Of a stretch of DNA of 64,000 bases, positions 60,269 to 64,000 are shown one piece after another. Position numbers and translations under genes: made by a program. The stretch's first letter is position 1, and each line of letters begins with the position of its first letter. Source of the stretch: JAEYKI01 sp036679405 (lineage in GTDB: Bacteria > Bacillota > Clostridia > Christensenellales > Christensenellaceae); NCBI GenBank assembly GCA_036679405.1, contig JAVBVZ010000004.1:186001-250000 (forward strand), in the 5' to 3' direction. The notes under the pieces are model-generated. The model searched no databases. It had not been told where the DNA came from and worked only from the letters and a program-made list of their open reading frames with translations.

Positions 60269-61453
60269 TTATTGAAAGAAAGCATCTACTTCATCTTGCG
60301 TGGCAATGTAGTCCATCGTTACGTTATCAGGCTTGCCTTCATTCACTTTCAAAGCTTCGTCCAAAGAAATGACTTTCGACCTGGGATCCATAACTTCCAT
60401 CCAATGCGGGTTATTTGTCGGAACATCTCTGACAATAAAGTACGGAATCGGAATCACAACGGAATTGATCATGTCCGGATTTGTTGCATTGGGCGACAGA
60501 GATTCCGGCTTCAATTCCTTGCCATCCAGCAGATTAACCGCAACTCTCAGTCCTGTTGCGCCAATGCCCGGAGGGAATGTGTATGTAAAAGCGTTCAGAT
60601 CAGGTTTCTCTTTCCATAGGTTAAGATATCCGTTTGCCGAATCACCACAAATCGGCGGAATATCCCTCTGCGCAGTCTCGAATGCCTGAACGAGTCCGCG
60701 GCCCATAACATCCTGCGCAAGAACCCCGTCGATATCTTTATATGTATTCAGAAGAGTTGTCATTGCCTGGTTGGCGTCGGTATCGGACCAGTTTCCGGGA
60801 GCTTCCGCAAGGACATTGATGTCGGGATATTGGGCCAGCACTTCTTTGACAACATCATCTCGAACGGTATTCCAGTTTTCACCAGGAACGCCGTTGATAT
60901 ATACGATATTGCCCTTGCCGCCAAGCTGTTCAACCATCCATTCGGTCTGCACTCTCATCGTGCTCGCGTTGTCAAGAACAACGTTGATTGCGCCGTCCCA
61001 GCTGGAATCGTCCAGGCAGATAACCTTAATTCCCTGTGAGATAGCCTTTTCAACAACCGGTGCGAGCGCGCTTTCCACTCTGGGAACAACCAGTATGGCG
61101 TCTACACCCTGCGCAATAAAATTATTGATTGCAGCAATTTGTTCCGCGTCAGTTTCTGCATTGCTTATTGTATAGTCGGTGATCTTGCCGGTGGCCTGAT
61201 ACTCTTTTGCAACCTGCTCAAAATCATCAAGGAACTGCGATCTCCACGTATTTCCAAAATAACCGTTGCTGAAACCGATGGTATAACCGCCGTCTCCGCC
61301 TGACGATGCCGTTTCCTCTGCGGGCGCAGAATCCGAGGCGGCAGGCTCAGAGCCGGCGGCTTGTTCTTCTGTCGTCGTGTTGTTGCTGCAGCCGGTAAAT
61401 AAAGCAGCAACAAGGAAAAGCACAACAAAAATAGAAATTAGCCTTTTTTTCAT
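60269..61453 (-). CDS. Sugar ABC transporter substrate-binding lipoprotein
   Basis: Type 1 periplasmic-binding-fold protein of 394 residues, anchored by a lipobox cysteine (LFTGCSN) after a basic, hydrophobic signal. A Glu/Ala/Ser-rich linker (about residues 25-55) precedes the domain, which opens YTIGFSNGYFGNTWRSQF and contains AQGVDAILVVPR and GVLAQDVMGRGLVQAFE. Ligand pocket residues cannot be assigned by eye. GGAGG nine bases upstream gives the ATG. First gene of the operon, directly after the LacI operator; the downstream order is ATPase, two permeases, lactonase-like hydrolase, DhaK, DhaL. Confidence 0.93.
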   Translation of the reverse strand: MKKRLISIFVVLFLVAALFTGCSNNTTTEEQAAGSEPAASDSAPAEETASSGGDGGYTIGFSNGYFGNTWRSQFLDDFEQVAKEYQATGKITDYTISNAETDAEQIAAINNFIAQGVDAILVVPRVESALAPVVEKAISQGIKVICLDDSSWDGAINVVLDNASTMRVQTEWMVEQLGGKGNIVYINGVPGENWNTVRDDVVKEVLAQYPDINVLAEAPGNWSDTDANQAMTTLLNTYKDIDGVLAQDVMGRGLVQAFETAQRDIPPICGDSANGYLNLWKEKPDLNAFTYTFPPGIGATGLRVAVNLLDGKELKPESLSPNATNPDMINSVVIPIPYFIVRDVPTNNPHWMEVMDPRSKVISLDEALKVNEGKPDNVTMDYIATQDEVDAFFQ

Positions 61454-61484
61454 TATTCATTTCCTCCAAGAATTTTCAAAAAAT

Positions 61485-61498
61485 CGTTTACGTAAACG
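61485..61498. promoter_or_regulatory. Probable operator for the LacI-family regulator
   Basis: Perfect 14-bp palindrome CGTTTACGTAAACG with the central CpG-type symmetry of LacI-family sites. It lies downstream of the -10 of the uptake operon, about where transcription starts, so bound repressor would block RNA polymerase. Confidence 0.75.
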
Positions 61499-61507
61499 TT
61501 TAATTTA

Positions 61508-61536
61508 AAATTATCATATTATTTTTTCATTGTCAA
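61508..61536 (-). promoter_or_regulatory. Promoter of the uptake/kinase operon
   Basis: Minus strand: perfect -35 TTGACA (61531-61536); -10 is TAATTT with a 17-base spacer (61508-61513) or GATAAT with 15 (61510-61515). Neither is ideal, as expected for a regulated promoter. Confidence 0.6.
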
Positions 61537-61578
61537 TATAAAAAATAATTTTTTATTTTCATATCTTTTTATGTAAAA

Positions 61579-61606
61579 AAACATCGTCAATGTAATGACG
61601 ATGTTT
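61579..61606 (-). terminator. Terminator after the LacI-family gene
   Basis: Perfect 11-bp stem AAACATCGTCA/TGACGATGTTT. On the minus strand a run of Ts follows. A second hairpin (about 61618-61650, AAAGTC-GTAA-GACTTT inside CCCC/GGGG) lies between it and the gene. Confidence 0.75.
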
Positions 61607-61670
61607 CCATATGAGGTCCCCCCGGAAAGTCGTAAGACTTTTTGGGGAGCAAATTCCGATTCGGATATTA

Positions 61671-62678
61671 CTAAATAAGGTCTTTTACCGAGCTTCTCAT
61701 TACAATGGTCGTTGACAAACAGAATTTGTGAATTTTATCCTTCTCCACCCTTTTTTCAATCTTATCAAGCATAAGCTCCGCTGCTTTTATCCCCAACTGG
61801 TAAGACGGTTTTTTAACAATCGTCAAAGGCGGATTGCTGATGCGGGTCCATTCATAATCGTTACAACTTACTATGGAAATCTGGTCTGGTATCCTGATTT
61901 TCTTCTCGTGCAAATAAAGGAGCGAACCGATCACCATCGGATCATCCGCATAGAACAGGGCCGTCGCATCCGTATTTTCAATTATTTTTTTTGTATTCTC
62001 ATACCCGGCGTCTGAAGTATACGCACCGGACTGTATCAACTCTTCGTCATAAGGCAGTCCATTGTCCTGATAGGCGGCCTGATAACCCTCGAATCTGGCC
62101 TTTGTAGAGGACAAACCCTTGTAACCGGTGATCATCCCAATCTTTTGATGTCCCTTTTTTATGAGGAGATTGATGACGTCGTATGTGGAACCGGAAAGGT
62201 CAATCACAACATGATCACCTTCATAGTCCAGCGGATATCTGTCAATAAAAACGACTGGCGTTGAGGCGGGCAGCATATTTTTTAAATATGTGTGCTCTCC
62301 GACAGAAGGACACATCATAAGGCCGTCTATGCGGAGCGACTTAAAGGTGCGAAGCGCGTCCATCTCGCGGTCACGGTCATCGTGAGAATTCGCAAGAATA
62401 ATATGATAACCGTTTTCTCGCATCGTTTCCTCTATTCCGTCCGTTACGCGCGAATAAAACAGGCTTCTTATGCTGGGCACCATAACCCCGATCGTTTTCG
62501 TTTGCTGGCTTCTCAGGCTTCTTGCAATAGAATTTGGATTGTAATCCAGTTTTTCCATTGCCGCGTATACTTTTGCTTTGACATCGTCTGTCACATATCT
62601 TGTTTGATTTATTACATGCGAGACTGTGGCAATGGATACGCCTGCCGCAATAGACACATCTTTTATTGTACTAGGCAT
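61671..62678 (-). CDS. LacI family transcriptional regulator
   Basis: 335 residues from ATG 62678. The helix-turn-helix is TIKDVSIAAGVSIATVSHVIN with the hinge helix NPNSIARSLRSQ, followed by a periplasmic-binding-like effector domain (IGVMVPSIRSLFYSRVTDGIEE, DGLMMCPS, KGHQKIGMITG). The frame continues 20 residues upstream, but MPSTIKDVS is the conserved start. It is next to and upstream of the uptake operon with a matching palindrome at 61485, so it probably represses that operon in response to the imported sugar or a metabolite. Confidence 0.93.
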   Translation of the reverse strand: MPSTIKDVSIAAGVSIATVSHVINQTRYVTDDVKAKVYAAMEKLDYNPNSIARSLRSQQTKTIGVMVPSIRSLFYSRVTDGIEETMRENGYHIILANSHDDRDREMDALRTFKSLRIDGLMMCPSVGEHTYLKNMLPASTPVVFIDRYPLDYEGDHVVIDLSGSTYDVINLLIKKGHQKIGMITGYKGLSSTKARFEGYQAAYQDNGLPYDEELIQSGAYTSDAGYENTKKIIENTDATALFYADDPMVIGSLLYLHEKKIRIPDQISIVSCNDYEWTRISNPPLTIVKKPSYQLGIKAAELMLDKIEKRVEKDKIHKFCLSTTIVMRSSVKDLI

Positions 62679-62708
62679 ATTTCTTCTCGCTTTTTTTTTT
62701 GATGGTTT

Positions 62709-62738
62709 ATTATAACTATAATTTTCCTTAAAAGTCAA
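62709..62738 (-). promoter_or_regulatory. Promoter of the LacI-family gene
   Basis: Minus strand: -35 TTGACT (62733-62738), 18-base spacer, perfect -10 TATAAT (62709-62714), 31 bases before the start codon. Confidence 0.7.
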
Positions 62739-62796
62739 CTGCCTTTCGATTATTCCGCTTTATCCGCCAATGGTTCGCTGCCGGATCGGTTTAGCC

Positions 62797-63258
62797 TTAC
62801 TCAACCGAACTGTTGATTTTTATCTGCTGGCGCGCCAACTGGTCACAGCGGTTATTGAGTTCGTTGTCCGAATGGCCCTTCACCTTGAAAAACTTCACCA
62901 CATGGCTTTTGGTGCCGTTTAAAAGAAGTTTCCAAAGATCCTGATTTTCAACGGGTTTTTTTGCCGCCGTCCTCCATCCGTTGTTCTGCCATGCGATAAT
63001 CCACCCCTTTGAAAAAGCGTTGTGGATATATGCGCTGTCGGTGTATACCTCCACCAGGCAACGTTCCCTCAAGGCCAGCAGGCCTTTTATCACGGCCAGC
63101 AATTCCATACGGTTGTTAGTCGTTTCCGGGTCGAACCCCGATATCTCTTTCACGTTACCCCTGTAATCGAGTATGGCAGCCCAACCGCCCGGCCCGGGAT
63201 TGCCCGAACAGGCGCCGTCCGAATAAATGACCACTTTTTTGAGCTCTTCATTCGGCAT
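62797..63258 (-). CDS. rnhA: Ribonuclease HI
   Basis: Degrades the RNA strand of RNA-DNA hybrids. The four acidic residues and the catalytic His are visible: Asp in YSDGACSGNPGPGG, Glu in NNRMELLAVIKGL, Asp in VYTDSAYI, and KGHSDNELNNRCDQLA. 153 residues is normal and there is no N-terminal hybrid-binding domain. GGAG eight bases before the ATG lies at the end of proC, two bases away. Confidence 0.95.
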   Translation of the reverse strand: MPNEELKKVVIYSDGACSGNPGPGGWAAILDYRGNVKEISGFDPETTNNRMELLAVIKGLLALRERCLVEVYTDSAYIHNAFSKGWIIAWQNNGWRTAAKKPVENQDLWKLLLNGTKSHVVKFFKVKGHSDNELNNRCDQLARQQIKINSSVE

Positions 63259-63260
63259 GA

Positions 63261-64000
63261 TCAGTTCTCCGAAAGTTTTACAGATTTTTTAGTGCAGGCG
63301 TCGACAGCCTTGTCAACAATACCTGCAAGGTTCATTTCGTCGAACACGGCCAGCGCCTCGATGGTCGTACCGCCCGGCGAGCATACCGCCTTGATAAGCG
63401 ACTCCAGCGGCGCGTCTGAACGTTCCACCATTTCAGATGCACCCTGCATAGTCTTAAGCGCCAAAGCCACCGAATCTTTGTATGCAAGGCCCTGATTGAC
63501 ACCCGCGTCCGCAAGCGCCTTTAAAAAACAATACATATACGCCGGCCCGCTGCCCGATATGCCGGTCACAGCGTCCATCAGGCGCGCTTCAACCTCCACG
63601 ACGATTCCAAGGGTTTGAAAAATATCTTTGATAAAGGAATATTCCTCCGGCATCAGTGTGCTTGGAACCTCAAAGCCCGAAGCCCCCTTCCCCACCAGGA
63701 GCGGCGTGTTGGGCATGATGCGCAATATACGCGCGTCAACCTGTAAAAGGTTCTTTATCTTTTCGGACCGCACCCCGGCCGCGATGGAAACGATCGCCAG
63801 CCCTTCCGCCGTTATTTCGCTTAAGACGGACGGAACGATATTCGGCTTTACGCATAAAAACAAAATATCGGACGAATCCTGCAGTTCCTTTAAATCCCCG
63901 CAGGCTTTTACGCCTTCGCACCTTATTTGCGCCGTTTTGCTCTCGTCCGGGTCGAAGACGGATATGCCGCTCCCTTCGAGCAGGCCGCTTTTAATGATCC
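63261..64000 (-). CDS. proC: Pyrroline-5-carboxylate reductase, 5' end outside window
   Basis: Last step of proline synthesis, reducing pyrroline-5-carboxylate with NAD(P)H. The frame is open to base 64000, so the start is beyond the right edge; about 246 codons are visible out of roughly 265-270, and only the N-terminal part with the GxGxMG dinucleotide loop is missing. LFLCVKPN, SIAAGV, RIMPNTPLLVGKGASG, the GISGSGPAYMYCFLKALADAGV signature and SPGGTTIEAL are intact. It is upstream of rnhA on the same strand. Confidence 0.95.
   Translation of the reverse strand, partial: IIKSGLLEGSGISVFDPDESKTAQIRCEGVKACGDLKELQDSSDILFLCVKPNIVPSVLSEITAEGLAIVSIAAGVRSEKIKNLLQVDARILRIMPNTPLLVGKGASGFEVPSTLMPEEYSFIKDIFQTLGIVVEVEARLMDAVTGISGSGPAYMYCFLKALADAGVNQGLAYKDSVALALKTMQGASEMVERSDAPLESLIKAVCSPGGTTIEALAVFDEMNLAGIVDKAVDACTKKSVKLSEN

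Noticed and set aside
52882..62678. Genomic island or prophage headed by the tyrosine recombinase
   Set aside because: No phage structural genes, excisionase, flanking direct repeats or tRNA target were found beside the recombinase. Only the compositional shift is kept, as a finding.
55802..62678. AI-2 (Lsr-type) uptake or quorum-quenching system
   Set aside because: One binding protein, one ATPase and two permeases resemble the Lsr layout, and the hydrolase resembles AHL lactonases. But LsrK, LsrF and LsrG are missing, DhaK/DhaL are unrelated to LsrK, and Firmicutes do not normally use AHL signals.

Overview
The window looks like a chromosomal segment of a low-to-moderate GC Firmicute of class Clostridia. 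The evidence is a transamidosome operon (gatCAB) behind ligA, RemA/DUF370, a PrpC/PrkC pair with three PASTA domains, Asp23 + FakA-type DAK2 protein, an Hfq of Gram-positive type, and strong sigma-A-type promoters (TTGACA-17-TATAAT variants). Family-level placement is not possible from the sequence alone.

Layout. 1-18.9 kb (+ strand) is an almost gap-free housekeeping run: ligA (5' cut by the window edge), gatC-gatA-gatB, then yicC-remA-gmk-rpoZ-coaBC-priA-def-fmt-rsmB-rlmN-prpC-prkC-rsgA-rpe-thiN, many genes overlapping by 1-17 bases (ATGA/TAATG junctions). rpmB lies alone on the minus strand (19.0-19.2 kb). Asp23-fakA and recG follow, then a compact histidine operon (23.6-29.8 kb) that opens with a hisZ-hisG gene fusion and continues hisD-B-H-A-F-IE; hisC and the histidinol-phosphatase gene are not in it. 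A three-tRNA operon (Val-Gly-Cys) with its own promoter and terminator follows.

30.4-42.4 kb is more accessory: an HSL-type esterase; a trehalose module made of a fused trehalose-6-phosphate synthase/phosphatase, a GH65 disaccharide phosphorylase and a beta-phosphoglucomutase; a lone URO-D-family methyltransferase-like protein on the opposite strand; a small Ser/Glu/Ala-rich lipoprotein; a large poly-HAMP chemoreceptor; and a GNAT acetyltransferase. An eight-tRNA operon (minus strand, Pro-Glu-Met/Ile2-Asp-Phe-Thr-Tyr-Leu) is divergent from miaB-mutS-mutL-miaA-hfq, an aluminium-resistance/methionine-gamma-lyase-like gene and a chromate transporter pair.

At 52.9 kb gene direction flips and everything to the end is on the minus strand, with visibly higher GC: a tyrosine recombinase, then a LacI-regulated catabolic operon (lipoprotein solute-binding protein, double ABC ATPase, two permeases, metallo-beta-lactamase-fold lactonase-like hydrolase, DhaK, DhaL), then rnhA and a truncated proC at the right edge.

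Most interesting points: the HisZ-HisG fusion; rsgA whose conserved N-terminus can only begin at a non-canonical AUA codon; a trehalose synthesis and phosphorolysis cassette in one transcription unit; and a coherent LacI/ABC/lactonase/DAK operon of unknown substrate with a perfect operator palindrome, an intergenic mRNA hairpin and an ABC ATPase with one degenerate nucleotide site.
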